Below, one piece after another: positions 8,755-18,935 of a DNA stretch of 64,000 bases (position 1 is the first letter of the stretch; each line of letters opens with the position of its first letter). Source of the DNA: Pseudomonas guangdongensis (GTDB taxonomy: Bacteria > Pseudomonadota > Gammaproteobacteria > Pseudomonadales > Pseudomonadaceae). The notes beneath the pieces are model-generated. The model saw nothing but the letters and a program-made list of their open reading frames with translations. It did no database searches and was not told the DNA's origin. The DNA is taken from assembly GCF_900105885.1 (NCBI RefSeq), contig NZ_LT629780.1:1550001-1614000 (forward strand), given 5' to 3'. A program made the position numbers and the translations under genes.

Positions 8755-10472
8755 GGCTGCTCCTTGCCGGTCAGGCGCCGCAGGGTGTCGCGCAGGATGT
8801 CGCTGTCCGGGGTGTCCTGCAGCGCCCGGCGCCAGACGTCGCGGGCCGCGCCGCGCTGGCCGGAGACCCAGAGCACCTCGCCCAGGTGGGCGGCGATCTC
8901 GGCGTCGGGCATGCGTTCGAGGGCCCGGCGCAGGTAGTCCTCGGCTGCCTTGAGGTTGCCCAGGCGGTACTGTACCCAACCCAGGCTGTCGAGGATCGCC
9001 GGGTCGTCCGGGTTCAGCTCGTGGGCCCGTTCGATCAGTTCGCGGGCCTCGGCGTAGCGGGTGGTGCGGTCGGCCAGGGTGTAGCCGAGGGCGTTGAGGG
9101 CCATGGCGTTGTCCGGCTCGCGCTCGAGGATGAAGCGCAGGTCGCGCTCCAGGCCGGCCAGGTCGCCGCGCTTCTCGGCCAGCATGGCCCGCGAGTAGAG
9201 CAGGTTGAGGTCGTCCGGGTAGCTGGCCAGCGCCTGCCCGGCGCTCTGCCAGGCGGCATCGATGCGCCGCTGGTTGGCCAGGCTGTCGATCTCGATCAGG
9301 TACAGCTGCAGGGCGTAGTCCGGCTGGCTGTCGCGGGCGGCGGCGAGCAGGCGCAGGGCCTGTTCGCCCTGGCCGGCCTTGACCAGCAGCTCGGTGCGGC
9401 GCAGCTGGGCCGGCAGGTAGTCGTTGCCTGGGCCGACCTTGGCGTAGGCGTCCAGGGCGGCGGCGCGGTCGCCTTCCTGTTCGGCGATGCGGCCGAGGTT
9501 GTAGTGGGCGGCGTCGGTGTGGCTGTCGCGCACCACCAGTTCCTGCAGGTGTTCGCGGGCAGCGGCCCATTCCTTGGCCTCGAAGTCGACCAGCGCCAGG
9601 GTCAGGCGCAGGTCGTCGTCTTCGGGGTTGCGCTCCAGCAGTTCGCCGAACTGCGCGCGGGCGGCCTCGAGTTGCTGCTGTTCGAGCAGCTGACGCGCAT
9701 AGGTCAGGCGCAGGCGCTTGTCGTCCGGGTGCAGGCGCAGGCCGCTCCTGAGCAGCGGCAGGGCTTCCTCGCCGCGCTCGAGGGCATTGAGCAGGCGCAC
9801 GCGCAGCAGCAGCGGGGCGATCTCGCGGCTGCCGGCCGGGTGGTTCTCCAGGCTGGCCAGCGCTTCCTGCGGGCGGCCTTCCTGCTGCAGCAGCACGGCG
9901 CGGCCGAACAGCAGCTGGGCGTTGTCCGGGTGGCGTCCGAGCAGGCGCTCGAAGCCCTGCAGCAGGCCGGCGCGGGCTTCGGGGTCGAGCTGCGCGGCGC
10001 TCAGGGCGAGGAAGTCGAAGTGGGTGTCGCCCTTGGCCTGCAGCACCTGCTCCATGTACAGCATGCCCTGCTCGTGGCGGCCGGCGCGGGCCAGCTGGAT
10101 CGCCGCGGCGCGCTGCGCGTCGAGGTTGTCCTCGGCGCTGTCGGCCCACAGCAGGGCGGTTTCCAGCGCGGCCTCGTCGGCGCCGAGGTACTCGGCGATG
10201 CGGTAGGCGCGTTCGGCCACCGCCGGGTCGCCGGTGAGCCGGGCCTGTTCGACGTAGCCGCTCAGGGCGATGTCGAAGCGCTCGCGCTGGCCGGCCAGTT
10301 CGGCGACCAGCAGGGCATACAGGGTGTCTGGGCGGAACGAGGCGCTGGGGACGGGCGCCGGGGCGACCTCGGCCTCGGCGACCGGCGGGGGGCCGTCGGG
10401 GCGGGCGGCAGGCAGGAACTGACAGCCGCCGAGCAGCGCGAGGGCCGTCAGCAGTGCGAGAGATGGGTTCAT
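8751..10472 (-). CDS. TPR-repeat outer-membrane lipoprotein
   Basis: 573 residues from the ATG at 10472 ([17 protein letters not shown], lipobox LGGC). An ATG 9 nt upstream (10481) has the better ribosome site (GGTGAG) and may be the true start. The mature part is almost entirely tetratricopeptide repeats from about residue 50 to the end, e.g. [31 protein letters not shown] and [24 protein letters not shown]. It is the conserved partner upstream of lolB in Pseudomonas (PA4667-like). A role in envelope assembly alongside LolB is inferred from position only. Confidence 0.88.
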   Translation of the reverse strand: MNPSLALLTALALLGGCQFLPAARPDGPPPVAEAEVAPAPVPSASFRPDTLYALLVAELAGQRERFDIALSGYVEQARLTGDPAVAERAYRIAEYLGADEAALETALLWADSAEDNLDAQRAAAIQLARAGRHEQGMLYMEQVLQAKGDTHFDFLALSAAQLDPEARAGLLQGFERLLGRHPDNAQLLFGRAVLLQQEGRPQEALASLENHPAGSREIAPLLLRVRLLNALERGEEALPLLRSGLRLHPDDKRLRLTYARQLLEQQQLEAARAQFGELLERNPEDDDLRLTLALVDFEAKEWAAAREHLQELVVRDSHTDAAHYNLGRIAEQEGDRAAALDAYAKVGPGNDYLPAQLRRTELLVKAGQGEQALRLLAAARDSQPDYALQLYLIEIDSLANQRRIDAAWQSAGQALASYPDDLNLLYSRAMLAEKRGDLAGLERDLRFILEREPDNAMALNALGYTLADRTTRYAEARELIERAHELNPDDPAILDSLGWVQYRLGNLKAAEDYLRRALERMPDAEIAAHLGEVLWVSGQRGAARDVWRRALQDTPDSDILRDTLRRLTGKEQP

Positions 10473-10594
10473 GGCTGGCATACGTGGGCTCACCGACAAG
10501 TCGCGCAATCATGACACAAGCCTCGGGTCAATCCCATGGGCGCCGGGTGTGCGCCTCGACCGCCGGCGCGCCGGCGACGGCCGATCACGGCCTG

Positions 10595-10630
10595 GCAGTT
10601 GTCCTGCCTTCGTCTAAGTAGGACAATTGC
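10595..10630. promoter_or_regulatory. Inverted repeat and overlapping promoter elements between the lolB operon and hemA
   Basis: GCAGTTGTCCT (10595-10605) and AGGACAATTGC (10620-10630) form an 11-bp inverted repeat with one mismatch. On the plus strand it reads TTGTCC-N17-GACAAT; on the minus strand TTGTCC-N17-GACAAC. The arms therefore supply -35 and -10 hexamers for two promoters lying on top of each other, pointing to hemA (start 10660) and to the TPR/lolB operon (start 10472). Confidence 0.45.
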
Positions 10631-10659
10631 CCGCTTTCCAGGTCACCTAGCGTTCCGGC

Positions 10660-11928
10660 ATGGCATTTCTCGCCCTCGGCATCAACCACAAAACCGCATC
10701 GGTGGCGGTCCGCGAGCGCGTGGCCTTCGGCCCCGAGCAGCTGGTCGACGCCTTGCAGCAGCTGTGCCGGGTGACCCCTTGCCAGGAAGCGGCGATCCTC
10801 TCCACCTGCAACCGCAGCGAGCTGTACCTGGCCCTAGACGAGGCGCGCGCCGAGGCGATCCTCGCCTGGCTTGCCGACTACCACGGGCTGAGCCTCGACG
10901 ATCTGCGCGCCTGCGCCTACATCCACCAGGACAACGACGCGGTGCGCCACATGATGCGCGTGGCCTGCGGACTGGACTCGATGATCCTCGGCGAGCCGCA
11001 GATCCTCGGCCAGATGAAGGACGCCTACGCCACCGCCCGCGAGGCCGGCACCCTCGGTCCGCTGCTCGGCCGGCTGTTCCAGGCCACCTTCAGCACCGCC
11101 AAGACCGTGCGCACCGACACCCGCATCGGCGAGAACCCCGTGTCGGTGGCCTTCGCCGCGGTGAGTCTGGCCAAGCAGATCTTCAGCGATCTCAAGCGCA
11201 GCCAGGCGCTGCTGATCGGCGCCGGCGAAACCATCGCCCTGGTCGCCCGCCACCTGCACGAGCAGGGCGTGTCGCGCATCGTGGTGGCCAACCGCACCCT
11301 GGAGCGCGCCAGCGCGCTGGCCGAGGAGGTCGGCGGCCAGGCGGTGCTGCTCTCGGCGATTCCCGACGAGCTGGTCAACAGCGACATCGTCATCAGCTCC
11401 ACTGCCAGCCCGCTGCCGATCCTCGGCAAGGGCGCGGTGGAGCGCGCGCTGAAGAAGCGCAAGCACCGCCCGGTGTTCATGGTCGACATCGCAGTGCCGC
11501 GCGACATCGAGCCGGAGGTCGGCGAGCTGGACGACGTCTACCTGTACAGCGTCGACGACCTGCACGAGGTGATCGCCGAGAACCTGCGCAGCCGCCAGGG
11601 CGCGGCGCTGGCCGCCGAGGAGCTGGTGCTCAGCGGCGTCGACGAATTCATGCAGCGCCTGCGCGAGCGCGACAGCCTCGACCTGCTGCGCGGCTACCGG
11701 GCGCGCGCCGAGCAGCTGCGCGACGAGGAGCTGGCCAAGGCGCTGCGCCTGCTCGGCAACGGCACCCCGGCCGAGGACGTGCTGGCCCAGCTGGCCCGCG
11801 GCCTGACCAACAAGCTGCTGCATGCGCCCAGCGTGCAGCTGAAGAAATTCTCCGCCGCCGGCCGCCACGATGCGCTGGCCGTGGCCCAGGAACTGCTCGC
11901 CCTCGACGGGGCGGCGCACCACCGCTAA
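10660..11928 (+). CDS. hemA: Glutamyl-tRNA reductase
   Basis: 422 residues. N-terminal catalytic domain with [17 protein letters not shown] and the nucleophilic Cys of [24 protein letters not shown]; Rossmann NADPH domain [17 protein letters not shown]-terminal dimerisation helix. It makes glutamate-1-semialdehyde, the first committed step of tetrapyrrole synthesis. It heads hemA-prfA-prmC-moeB-murI; heme output also links to hemH at 27.4 kb. Confidence 0.97.
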   Translation: MAFLALGINHKTASVAVRERVAFGPEQLVDALQQLCRVTPCQEAAILSTCNRSELYLALDEARAEAILAWLADYHGLSLDDLRACAYIHQDNDAVRHMMRVACGLDSMILGEPQILGQMKDAYATAREAGTLGPLLGRLFQATFSTAKTVRTDTRIGENPVSVAFAAVSLAKQIFSDLKRSQALLIGAGETIALVARHLHEQGVSRIVVANRTLERASALAEEVGGQAVLLSAIPDELVNSDIVISSTASPLPILGKGAVERALKKRKHRPVFMVDIAVPRDIEPEVGELDDVYLYSVDDLHEVIAENLRSRQGAALAAEELVLSGVDEFMQRLRERDSLDLLRGYRARAEQLRDEELAKALRLLGNGTPAEDVLAQLARGLTNKLLHAPSVQLKKFSAAGRHDALAVAQELLALDGAAHHR

Positions 11929-11984
11929 CCGCATCGCTCGCGCCGCACCGCCCGGCGGCGCGGCGCCCCATGGTGACTCCACCG

Positions 11985-13067
11985 ATGAAAGCCTCGCTGC
12001 TGAACAAGCTCGATACCCTGCAGGATCGTTTCGAGGAGCTGACCGCGCTGCTCGGCGATGCCGAGGTGATCAGCGACCAGACCAAGTTCCGCGCCTACTC
12101 CCGCGAATACGCGGAGATCGAGCCGGTGATCGAGGCCTTCCGCGCCTTCCGCAAGGTGCAGGGCGACCTCGACGGCGCCCAGGCGCTGCTCAAGGACAGC
12201 GACCCCGACCTGCGCGCCATGGCCGAGGAGGAGGTCGCCGAGGCCCGCGCCCAGCTCGAGGTGCTGGAGGCCAACCTGCAGCGCATGCTGCTGCCCAGGG
12301 ACCCCCGCGACGGGCGCAACGTGTTCCTCGAAATCCGCGCCGGCACCGGCGGCGACGAGGCGGCGATCTTCTCCGGCGACCTGTTCCGCATGTACTCGCG
12401 CTACGCCGAGAAGCAGGGCTGGCGGGTCGAGGTGCTCTCCGAGAGCGAGGGCGAGCACGGCGGCTACAAGGAGGTGATCGCCCGCGTCGAGGGCGACAAC
12501 GTCTACGCCAAGCTCAAGTTCGAGTCCGGCGCCCACCGCGTGCAGCGCGTGCCGGAGACCGAATCCCAGGGACGCATCCACACCTCGGCCTGCACCGTGG
12601 CGGTGCTGCCCGAGCCGGACGAGCAGGCGGCCATCGAGATCAATCCGGCCGACCTGCGCGTCGACACCTACCGCGCCTCCGGCGCCGGCGGCCAGCACAT
12701 CAACAAGACCGACTCGGCGGTGCGCATCACTCACCTGCCCACCGGCATGGTGGTGGAATGCCAGGAAGAGCGCTCGCAGCACAAGAACCGCGCCCGCGCC
12801 ATGGCCTGGCTGGCGGCGCGCCTGCAGGACCAGCAGGATGCCGCCGCGCACAAGGAAATCTCCGAGACGCGCAAGCTGCTGGTCGGCTCGGGCGATCGCT
12901 CCGAGCGCATCCGCACCTACAACTTCCCCCAGGGCCGGGTCACCGACCATCGCATCAACCTGACCCTCTACTCGCTGAACGAGGTCATCGGCGGCGCGGT
13001 GGAGCAGGTGATCGAGCCGCTGCTGCAGGAATACCAGGCCGACCAGCTGGCGGCGCTGGGCGATTGA
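11985..13067 (+). CDS. prfA: Peptide chain release factor 1
   Basis: 360 residues from the ATG at 11985 ([12 protein letters not shown]), the exact E. coli length. The UAA/UAG-recognition tripeptide is PET in [10 protein letters not shown] (PxT class) and the catalytic loop is GAGGQHINK. It starts 57 nt after hemA and precedes prmC, which methylates the GGQ glutamine. Confidence 0.97.
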   Translation: MKASLLNKLDTLQDRFEELTALLGDAEVISDQTKFRAYSREYAEIEPVIEAFRAFRKVQGDLDGAQALLKDSDPDLRAMAEEEVAEARAQLEVLEANLQRMLLPRDPRDGRNVFLEIRAGTGGDEAAIFSGDLFRMYSRYAEKQGWRVEVLSESEGEHGGYKEVIARVEGDNVYAKLKFESGAHRVQRVPETESQGRIHTSACTVAVLPEPDEQAAIEINPADLRVDTYRASGAGGQHINKTDSAVRITHLPTGMVVECQEERSQHKNRARAMAWLAARLQDQQDAAAHKEISETRKLLVGSGDRSERIRTYNFPQGRVTDHRINLTLYSLNEVIGGAVEQVIEPLLQEYQADQLAALGD

Positions 13068-13100
13068 GATTTGCTCCTCGCCGGCCGCCGTCAAGCGTAG

Positions 13101-13172
13101 GGTAGAAAACGCGCGCAGCGATCTTCTACCGTTGCCGGCCTCCCGGTGGACCACGCTGCGCGGTTGTCCACC
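13101..13172. repeat. Double-palindrome intergenic repeat, copy A
   Basis: Two inverted repeats in tandem: GGTAGAA...TTCTACC (13101-13107/13122-13128) around an ACGCGCAGCG core, then GGTGGAC...GTCCACC (13145-13151/13166-13172). Layout and motifs (GGTGGA..TCCACC arms, CGC-rich loop) recall the elements at 38880-38949 and 59632-59702. It occupies the prfA-prmC gap within the operon. Confidence 0.55.
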
Positions 13173-13209
13173 CCACGTTCCAATGCGCCTCCGCGGGAGA
13201 ACGCTGCTG

Positions 13210-14055
13210 ATGCCCACCATCGAATCCCTGCTCAAGAGCGCCGAACTGCCCGACTCGCCCAGCCCCCGGCTGGACGCCGAGCTGCTGCTCGCCCACGCGC
13301 TCGGCCAGTCGCGCAGCTACCTGCGCACCTGGCCGGAGCGCGAGCCCTCCGCCGCGCAGTGCGCCGCCTTCGACGCCCTGCTGGAACGCCGCCGCGCCGG
13401 CGAGCCGGTGGCCTACCTGCTCGGCCGCCAGGGCTTCTGGAGTCTCGATTTGGAAGTGGCGCCGCACACCCTGATTCCCCGCCCGGACACCGAGCTACTG
13501 GTGGAGACCGCGCTGGCGCTGGGTCCGGGCGGCCCGGCCCGGGTGCTCGACCTCGGCACCGGCACCGGCGCCATCGCCCTGGCTCTGGCCTGCGAGCGCC
13601 CGGCCTGGCAGGTGCTCGGCGTCGACCGGGTGAGCGAGGCGGTGCAGCTGGCCGAGCGCAACCGCGCGCGGCTCGGGCTGGGCAATGCGCGCTTCGTCGA
13701 GAGCGTCTGGTTTTCCACGCTGGGCGGCGAGCGTTTTGCGCTGATCGTCGGCAATCCGCCGTACATCGCCGCCGACGACCGCCACCTGAACGAGGGCGAC
13801 GTGCGCTTCGAGCCGGCCAGCGCGCTGGTCGCAGGTCAGGACGGACTGGACGATATCCGCTTGATCGTCCATGAGGCGCCGGAGCACCTCGAAGCCGGCG
13901 GCTGGCTGCTGCTGGAGCACGGTTACGATCAGGCCGAGGCGGTGCGTGCGCTGTTCGCCGCGCGCGGTTTCGCGGCCGTGGAGAGCCGGCGCGATCTGGG
14001 CGGCCACCAGCGCATCACCCTCGGCCAGTGGACGGGAGACGCCGATGCTCAGTGA
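13210..14055 (+). CDS. prmC: Release factor glutamine N5-methyltransferase
   Basis: 281 residues from the ATG at 13210 (MPTIESLLKSAEL); a longer in-frame extension would translate the palindromic repeat and is rejected. SAM motif VLDLGTGTGAIALALA, then the signature NPPY (IVGNPPYIAADDRHL) that holds the substrate glutamine. It methylates the GGQ motif of release factors encoded immediately upstream. The stop overlaps moeB by 11 nt. Confidence 0.96.
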   Translation: MPTIESLLKSAELPDSPSPRLDAELLLAHALGQSRSYLRTWPEREPSAAQCAAFDALLERRRAGEPVAYLLGRQGFWSLDLEVAPHTLIPRPDTELLVETALALGPGGPARVLDLGTGTGAIALALACERPAWQVLGVDRVSEAVQLAERNRARLGLGNARFVESVWFSTLGGERFALIVGNPPYIAADDRHLNEGDVRFEPASALVAGQDGLDDIRLIVHEAPEHLEAGGWLLLEHGYDQAEAVRALFAARGFAAVESRRDLGGHQRITLGQWTGDADAQ

Positions 14056-14803
14056 CGACGACCTGCTGCGCTACAGCCGGCAGATCCTGCTCAGGCAGAT
14101 CGACATCGACGGCCAGCTGAAGATCGCCGCCGGCCGCGTGCTGGTGGTCGGCCTCGGCGGCCTCGGCTCGCCGCTGGCGCTGTACCTGGCCGCCGCCGGG
14201 GTCGGCGAGCTGCACCTGGCCGACTTCGACACGGTGGACCTGACCAACCTGCAGCGCCAGGTGCTCCACGACAGCGCCAGCGTCGGCCAGGCCAAGGTCG
14301 ACTCGGCGATGGCGCGCCTGGCCGCGCTCAACCCCAATGTGCGCCTGCTGCCGCTGCGCCGCGCGCTGGACGCCGACACGCTGGCCGCCGCGGTGGCGGC
14401 GGTCGACGTGGTGGTCGACTGCTGCGACAACTTCGCCACCCGCGCGGCAGTCAACGCCGCCTGCGTGGCCGCCGGCCGGCCGCTGGTGTCCGGCGCGGCG
14501 ATCCGTCTGGAAGGCCAGCTGGCGGTGTTCGACCCGCGCCGCGCCGACAGTCCCTGCTACCACTGCCTGTACGGCGAGGGCGGCGACGAGGAGCTGACCT
14601 GCAGCGAGGCCGGGGTGCTCGGCCCGCTGGTCGGCACCGTCGGCAGCCTGCAGGCGCTGGAAGTCCTCAAGCTGCTGGCCGGCTTCGGCGAGCCGCTGGT
14701 CGGTCGCCTATTGCTGATCGACGCGCTGACCACGCGCTTCCGCGAGCTGCGGGTGAAGCGCGACCCGCTGTGCGCGGTCTGCGGGAATCGCCATGGCCAG
14801 TGA
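14045..14803 (+). CDS. moeB: Molybdopterin-synthase adenylyltransferase (MoeB/ThiF/HesA family)
   Basis: 252 residues starting at 14045 inside the end of prmC. ATP-binding [23 protein letters not shown], catalytic Asp region [11 protein letters not shown], and two Cys pairs for zinc (CYHC and CAVC near the end). It adenylates MoaD (or a ThiS-like carrier). The position between prmC and murI is as in other Pseudomonas. No rhodanese domain is fused. Confidence 0.94.
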   Translation: MLSDDDLLRYSRQILLRQIDIDGQLKIAAGRVLVVGLGGLGSPLALYLAAAGVGELHLADFDTVDLTNLQRQVLHDSASVGQAKVDSAMARLAALNPNVRLLPLRRALDADTLAAAVAAVDVVVDCCDNFATRAAVNAACVAAGRPLVSGAAIRLEGQLAVFDPRRADSPCYHCLYGEGGDEELTCSEAGVLGPLVGTVGSLQALEVLKLLAGFGEPLVGRLLLIDALTTRFRELRVKRDPLCAVCGNRHGQ

Positions 14804-15587
14804 GGCGCCGGTCGGGGTGTTCGACTCCGGGGTCGGCGGCCTGTCGGTGCTCGGCGCGATCCGCGCGCGGCTGCCCTTTGAGTCGCTGCTCTATGTCGCC
14901 GACAGCGGCCATGTGCCCTATGGCGAGAAGAGTCCCGAGTACATCCGCGAGCGCTGCCGCTGCATCGCCGACTTCCTGCTGGCGCAGGGCGCCAAGGCGC
15001 TGGTGGTGGCCTGCAACACCGCCACGGTGGCGGCGGTGGCCGAGCTGCGCGAGCGTCACCCCGGGCTGCCCATCGTCGGCATGGAGCCGGCGGTCAAGCC
15101 GGCGGCGGCGGCCACCCGCTGCGGCACGGTGGGCGTGCTGGCCACCACCGGGACGCTGAAGAGCGCGCGCTTCGCCGCGCTGCTGGATCGCTTCGCCCAC
15201 GACGTCACGGTGGTCACCCAGCCCTGCCCGGGGCTGGTGGAGTGCGTCGAACAGGGCGCGCTGGCCGCGCCGGCGACCCGCGCGCTGCTGGCCTCCTACG
15301 TGCAGCCGCTGCTGGCGGCCGGCTGCGACACGCTGATCCTCGGCTGCACCCACTATCCGTTCCTCAAGCCGCTGCTGCGCGAGCTGGTGCCGGAAGGCGT
15401 CGAACTGATCGACACCGGCGCGGCGGTGGCGCGTCAGCTGGCGCGCCTGCTCGATGAGCGCGCGCTGCTGGCGGCAGGGCCGGCGCAGCCGGCGCGGTTC
15501 TGGTCCAGCGGCGACCCCGCCGCGCTGGCCCGGGTGTTGCCGGTGCTGTGGGGCGAGGCGGCCGGCGTGGCGGCGCTGCCCTGCTGA
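14793..15587 (+). CDS. murI: Glutamate racemase
   Basis: 264 residues overlapping moeB by 11 nt. The catalytic cysteine motifs are both present: [14 protein letters not shown] and [15 protein letters not shown]; the N-terminus [17 protein letters not shown] is typical. It supplies D-glutamate for peptidoglycan. Last gene of the hemA operon. Confidence 0.97.
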   Translation: MASEAPVGVFDSGVGGLSVLGAIRARLPFESLLYVADSGHVPYGEKSPEYIRERCRCIADFLLAQGAKALVVACNTATVAAVAELRERHPGLPIVGMEPAVKPAAAATRCGTVGVLATTGTLKSARFAALLDRFAHDVTVVTQPCPGLVECVEQGALAAPATRALLASYVQPLLAAGCDTLILGCTHYPFLKPLLRELVPEGVELIDTGAAVARQLARLLDERALLAAGPAQPARFWSSGDPAALARVLPVLWGEAAGVAALPC

Positions 15588-15687
15588 GCGGGTGCGTTTT
15601 TACCACCGCGACGGAGTTTCTATACTGACGGACAACCCCCGACCCCGACCGGGCCGGCCCATTCCCTTCAGTACAAGGAGTTCCGCG

Positions 15688-16203
15688 ATGTCCAACGCAC
15701 TGCGTACTGCCGCCCTGCTGGCCCTGACCCTGGGCGCCAGCGGCCCGGCCAGCGCCTGGGACGCCACCCTCGCCGCCGGGGTGACCCGCGAATCCACCGA
15801 AGTATTGCGCCTGGCGCTGCAGCAGGATTTCCAGCGCAGCTGGTGGCAGAGTTCCAGCGGCCGCCTGACCGGCTATTGGGACGCCGGCTACACCTACTGG
15901 TTCGGCGACAAGAGCGCCAGCAACCACAGCCTGTCGTTCGCCCCGGTGTTCGTCTACGAGTTCGCCGGCGAGCGGGTGAGGCCCTATGTCGAGGCGGGCA
16001 TCGGCGTGGCGCTGTTCGAGAGCACCGAGCACGAGAGCCACGACCTGGGCTCGTCGTTCCAGTTCGAGGATCGCCTGGGCTTCGGCCTGCGCTTCGCCGG
16101 CCAGGAAATCGGCGTGCGCGCCATCCACTACTCCAACGCCGGAATCAAGCAGCCCAACGACGGCGCCGAGACCTACACCCTGCACTACCGCACGGCGTTC
16201 TGA
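15688..16203 (+). CDS. pagL: Lipid A 3-O-deacylase PagL
   Basis: 171 residues with AAGGAG upstream of the ATG and a signal peptide (MSNALRTAALLALTLGASGPASA|WDATL). The mature part is an eight-strand outer-membrane barrel of aromatic-rich alternating strands ending in F (YRTAF). H147, S149 and E161 (in HYSN...GAET) reproduce the His-Ser-Glu triad of PagL. It removes the 3-O acyl chain of lipid A. It lies 100 nt after murI, with TATACT 65 nt upstream as a possible -10, so it may have its own promoter. Confidence 0.93.
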   Translation: MSNALRTAALLALTLGASGPASAWDATLAAGVTRESTEVLRLALQQDFQRSWWQSSSGRLTGYWDAGYTYWFGDKSASNHSLSFAPVFVYEFAGERVRPYVEAGIGVALFESTEHESHDLGSSFQFEDRLGFGLRFAGQEIGVRAIHYSNAGIKQPNDGAETYTLHYRTAF

Positions 16204-16204
16204 G

Positions 16205-16720
16205 TCAGCCGCGCTGCCCTGCCTGCGCGCGGTACAGCGCGGCGAAGCCGTGCAGCACGGGGATCGCCAGCGCCCAGAGCGCCGCGAGCAGCAGCAGGGT
16301 CGGCAGTGTGCCCAGCGGCAGGCCGACTCCGGCCAGGCGCGCGCCGGCCCAGTAGGACAGCGGCCCGGCCACGGCGCCGAGCAGGCTGCCCAGCCACCAG
16401 GGCCGCGCGGTCCAGGCCAGGCAGTGGTTGAGGGTGGTGGCCAGCAGCGCCCACAGCAGCGCCAGCCAGGCCGGCACCAGCGGACTGTCGCCGGGGAAGT
16501 CGAACACCCCCATCTGCAGCAGGAAACTGTCCAGCGCGCTGCCGGCGATCAAGACGCTGGCCACCAGCTTGCCTTCCTCGGCCCAGCGCCCGATCCAGCG
16601 GAAATGCACCAGCAGCGCCAGTACCGGCACGGCCAGCAGCCAGGGCTGCTGCGCGGCGAACACGCAGGCGAACCAGCCGGTCTGGAACAGCAGGGCGTTG
16701 AGCAGCAGCTTGCGGTTCAT
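16205..16720 (-). CDS. DUF2878 family membrane protein
   Basis: 171 residues from the ATG at 16720 (MNRKLLLNALLFQTGWFACV). About five or six transmembrane helices; DUF2878 pattern with LLNALLFQTGWF and the internal DSFLLQMGVFDF. Function unknown. It follows the Cfa-like gene by 141 nt on the same strand and is often found with this lipid/FAD cluster, so it is probably its last member. Its stop is 2 nt from the convergent pagL stop. Confidence 0.8.
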   Translation of the reverse strand: MNRKLLLNALLFQTGWFACVFAAQQPWLLAVPVLALLVHFRWIGRWAEEGKLVASVLIAGSALDSFLLQMGVFDFPGDSPLVPAWLALLWALLATTLNHCLAWTARPWWLGSLLGAVAGPLSYWAGARLAGVGLPLGTLPTLLLLAALWALAIPVLHGFAALYRAQAGQRG

Positions 16721-16861
16721 GGTGTCGACCTTGCGAAGGGGCGCGGCATTGTCAGCGCCGCGCGGGTTCGGAGCCAGCCGTGCAGGGCGGCAAGGGGAAT
16801 GCCTGCGGCATGCGGTGGGTCGCGCCGCAGGCGGCCGAGCCACCCTGCACAGGATCCAGGT

Positions 16862-18151
16862 TCAGGCGTTGCGTTGCAGCGGGCCGAGCAGCGGTGCCGG
16901 CCGCGCATCCGGGCGGGCCAGCAGCATCTGCACGGTGCCGATGGTCCGTTCGAGGAAGCCGCCCTCGCAGTAGCACAGGTAGAACTCCCAGAGCCGGAAG
17001 AAGGCGTCGTCGTAGCCGCGCTGCTCCAGCTCGACGCGGGCGTGGCGCAGGTTGTCGTGCCAGTGGCGCAGGGTGCGCGCGTAGTGGGCGCCGAAGTCCT
17101 CCAGGTGCAGCAGGTTCATGTCGGTGCCGGTGCTGAGGGTCTTGAGCATCGCCTCGATCGACGGTAGCGCGCCGCCGGGGAAGATGTAGCGCTGGATGAA
17201 ATCGACGCTGTTGCAGGCCTGGCGGTAGCGCTGGTCGCGGATGGTGATGGCCTGCAGCAGCATCAGCCCCTCGGGCTTGAGCAGGCGCATGCACTGCTGG
17301 AAGTACTCGGGCAGGTAGCGGTGGCCGACCGCCTCGATCATCTCGATGGACACCAGCTTGTCGTACTGGCCCTTGAGGTCGCGGTAGTCCTGCAGCAGCA
17401 GGGTGACGCGGTTTTCCAGGCCCATCTCGACGATGCGCCGGGCGGTGTAGTCGTGCTGTTCGCGCGACAGGGTGGTGGTGGTCACCCGGCAGCCGTAGTG
17501 GCTGGCGGCGTACAGCGCCATGCTGCCCCAGCCGGTGCCGATCTCCAGCAGGTGGTCGGAGGGCTGCAGGTCGAGCTTCTGGCAGATGCGCTCCAGCTTG
17601 TTGAGCTGGGCGCGCTCCAGGGTGTCGTCCGGGGACAGGAACATCGCCGCCGAGTACATCATGGTCGGGTCGAGGAAGGCCTCGAACAGGTCGTTGCCCA
17701 GATCGTAGTGGGCGGCGATGTTGCGCCGCGAGCCCGCCCTGGAGTTGCGGTTGACCGCGTGCAGGGCGCGCAGGAAGGGGCGGCCGAGCAGCGCCAGGCC
17801 GCCCTCCAGGTCGTCGAGCACCTCGAGGTTGGCGACGAACACGCGGATCACCGCAGTCAGGTCCGGGCTGCTCCAGTGGCCGTGGATGTAGGCCTCGCCG
17901 GCGCCGACCGAGCCGTTGCTGGCGACCAGCCTCCAGGCGGCCGGATCGTGGATGTGGATCTCGCCGTGCAGCTCGGCGTGCGGGTCGCCGAAGCTCTGGC
18001 AGTCGTCGCCCTCGACCAGCAGCAGGCGGCCGCGGCGCAACTGGCCGAGCTGGCGCAGCACGGCGCGGCGCAGCAGGGTCGCGGCCAGGCCGAGCTTGCC
18101 GAGGCCGGCGAACAGGCGGGTACGGGAGGCGGTCAGGCTAGAGCTTTTCAT
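16862..18151 (-). CDS. Cyclopropane-fatty-acid-synthase-like SAM methyltransferase, possible furan-fatty-acid methyltransferase
   Basis: 429 residues. N-terminal lipid-binding part, then HYDLGNDLFEAFLD, SAM site LLEIGTGWGSMALYAA, and VSIEMIEAVGHRYLPEYFQQC. In classical Cfa the loop after HYDLGND reads YSCAYF with an important Cys (C139 in E. coli); here it is YSAAMF, so that Cys is Ala. The gene overlaps DUF1365 by 14 nt in an operon with a flavin oxidoreductase, SDR and photolyase. This neighbourhood fits the light or singlet-oxygen induced lipid genes (UfaM-like) better than housekeeping Cfa. Substrate is inferred, not shown. Confidence 0.85.
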   Translation of the reverse strand: MKSSSLTASRTRLFAGLGKLGLAATLLRRAVLRQLGQLRRGRLLLVEGDDCQSFGDPHAELHGEIHIHDPAAWRLVASNGSVGAGEAYIHGHWSSPDLTAVIRVFVANLEVLDDLEGGLALLGRPFLRALHAVNRNSRAGSRRNIAAHYDLGNDLFEAFLDPTMMYSAAMFLSPDDTLERAQLNKLERICQKLDLQPSDHLLEIGTGWGSMALYAASHYGCRVTTTTLSREQHDYTARRIVEMGLENRVTLLLQDYRDLKGQYDKLVSIEMIEAVGHRYLPEYFQQCMRLLKPEGLMLLQAITIRDQRYRQACNSVDFIQRYIFPGGALPSIEAMLKTLSTGTDMNLLHLEDFGAHYARTLRHWHDNLRHARVELEQRGYDDAFFRLWEFYLCYCEGGFLERTIGTVQMLLARPDARPAPLLGPLQRNA

Positions 18152-18935
18152 CGCAGGACTCCTGGAGCCGGTGGGCGACGCGGGAGTGGCCGTCGGCCGC
18201 CCGGTGGGAGAAGAATGGCACGCGCTTGAGCGCCAGGCGCAGCGCCTGCCAGTAGATGCCCAGCACGGTCTTGGCGGTCATCCACGGGAAGGCGCGCAGG
18301 TGGCGATGCACGGCGGCGCGGTCGAGGGTCTGGCGCTGCAGCGTCAGGGTGGCGTCGAACAGCTTGCCCTCGACGTCGTGGTCTTCCATGTGCACGCCCA
18401 GGCGTTCGCCGGGGCGGCTGAAGTGCAGGTGGTATTCCAGATCGCGCGGCAGGAACGGCGAGACGTGGAACGACTTGGCCACGGCGAAGTGCTGGCTGCC
18501 GGCGCCGTCCGCCGGCAGCACATAGTGGTAGCGCTGGTGCCAGGGGGTGTTGCTGACTTCGCAGAGGATCGCCGCCAGGCGCTCCTCGGCATCGAAGCAG
18601 TAGAAGAAGCTCACCGGGTTGAAGCTCAGCCCCCAGCAGCGCGGCTGGGTGAGCAGGCAGATGCGCCCTTCGGGCGCGGCGCCCAGCGCCTCGGCAAGGC
18701 ACCGGCGCACGGCCTCGGCGAGCGGCAGGCCCTGGCCGGTGAGGTGCGGCAGGTAGTCCTGCTCGCGGAACGACAGCGGCGCGAAGCGCCCGCGGCCGAG
18801 CAGCGGCGACAGCGCGAACAGCGCGTCCTGCTCGGCCAGGTCCAGGTACAGCAGGCCGATCCGGTAGCGGAACTCGTGGGCCTTCGGGCGCAGCCGGCGG
18901 TGGCGCACCCAGCCGCTGTAGAAGGCGCTGTTCAC
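18138..18935 (-). CDS. DUF1365 domain protein
   Basis: 265 residues from the GTG at 18933-18935, which overlaps the stop of the FAD gene (GTGA). DUF1365 hallmarks: SAFYSGWVRHRRLRPKAHEFRYRI, FNPVSFFYCFD, VSNTPWHQRYHY, HVSPFLPRDLEYHLHF. Biochemical role unknown; almost always co-encoded with the flavin oxidoreductase and Cfa-like protein as here, so it probably acts on the same fatty-acyl substrate. Confidence 0.9.
   Translation of the reverse strand: MNSAFYSGWVRHRRLRPKAHEFRYRIGLLYLDLAEQDALFALSPLLGRGRFAPLSFREQDYLPHLTGQGLPLAEAVRRCLAEALGAAPEGRICLLTQPRCWGLSFNPVSFFYCFDAEERLAAILCEVSNTPWHQRYHYVLPADGAGSQHFAVAKSFHVSPFLPRDLEYHLHFSRPGERLGVHMEDHDVEGKLFDATLTLQRQTLDRAAVHRHLRAFPWMTAKTVLGIYWQALRLALKRVPFFSHRAADGHSRVAHRLQESCDEKL

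Noticed and set aside
8691..10514. A 607-codon plus-strand frame and a 790-codon minus-strand frame over lolB and the TPR gene
   Set aside because: Both are shadows of the TPR gene; only the lolB part (8140-8754) of the longer minus frame has protein-like sequence.
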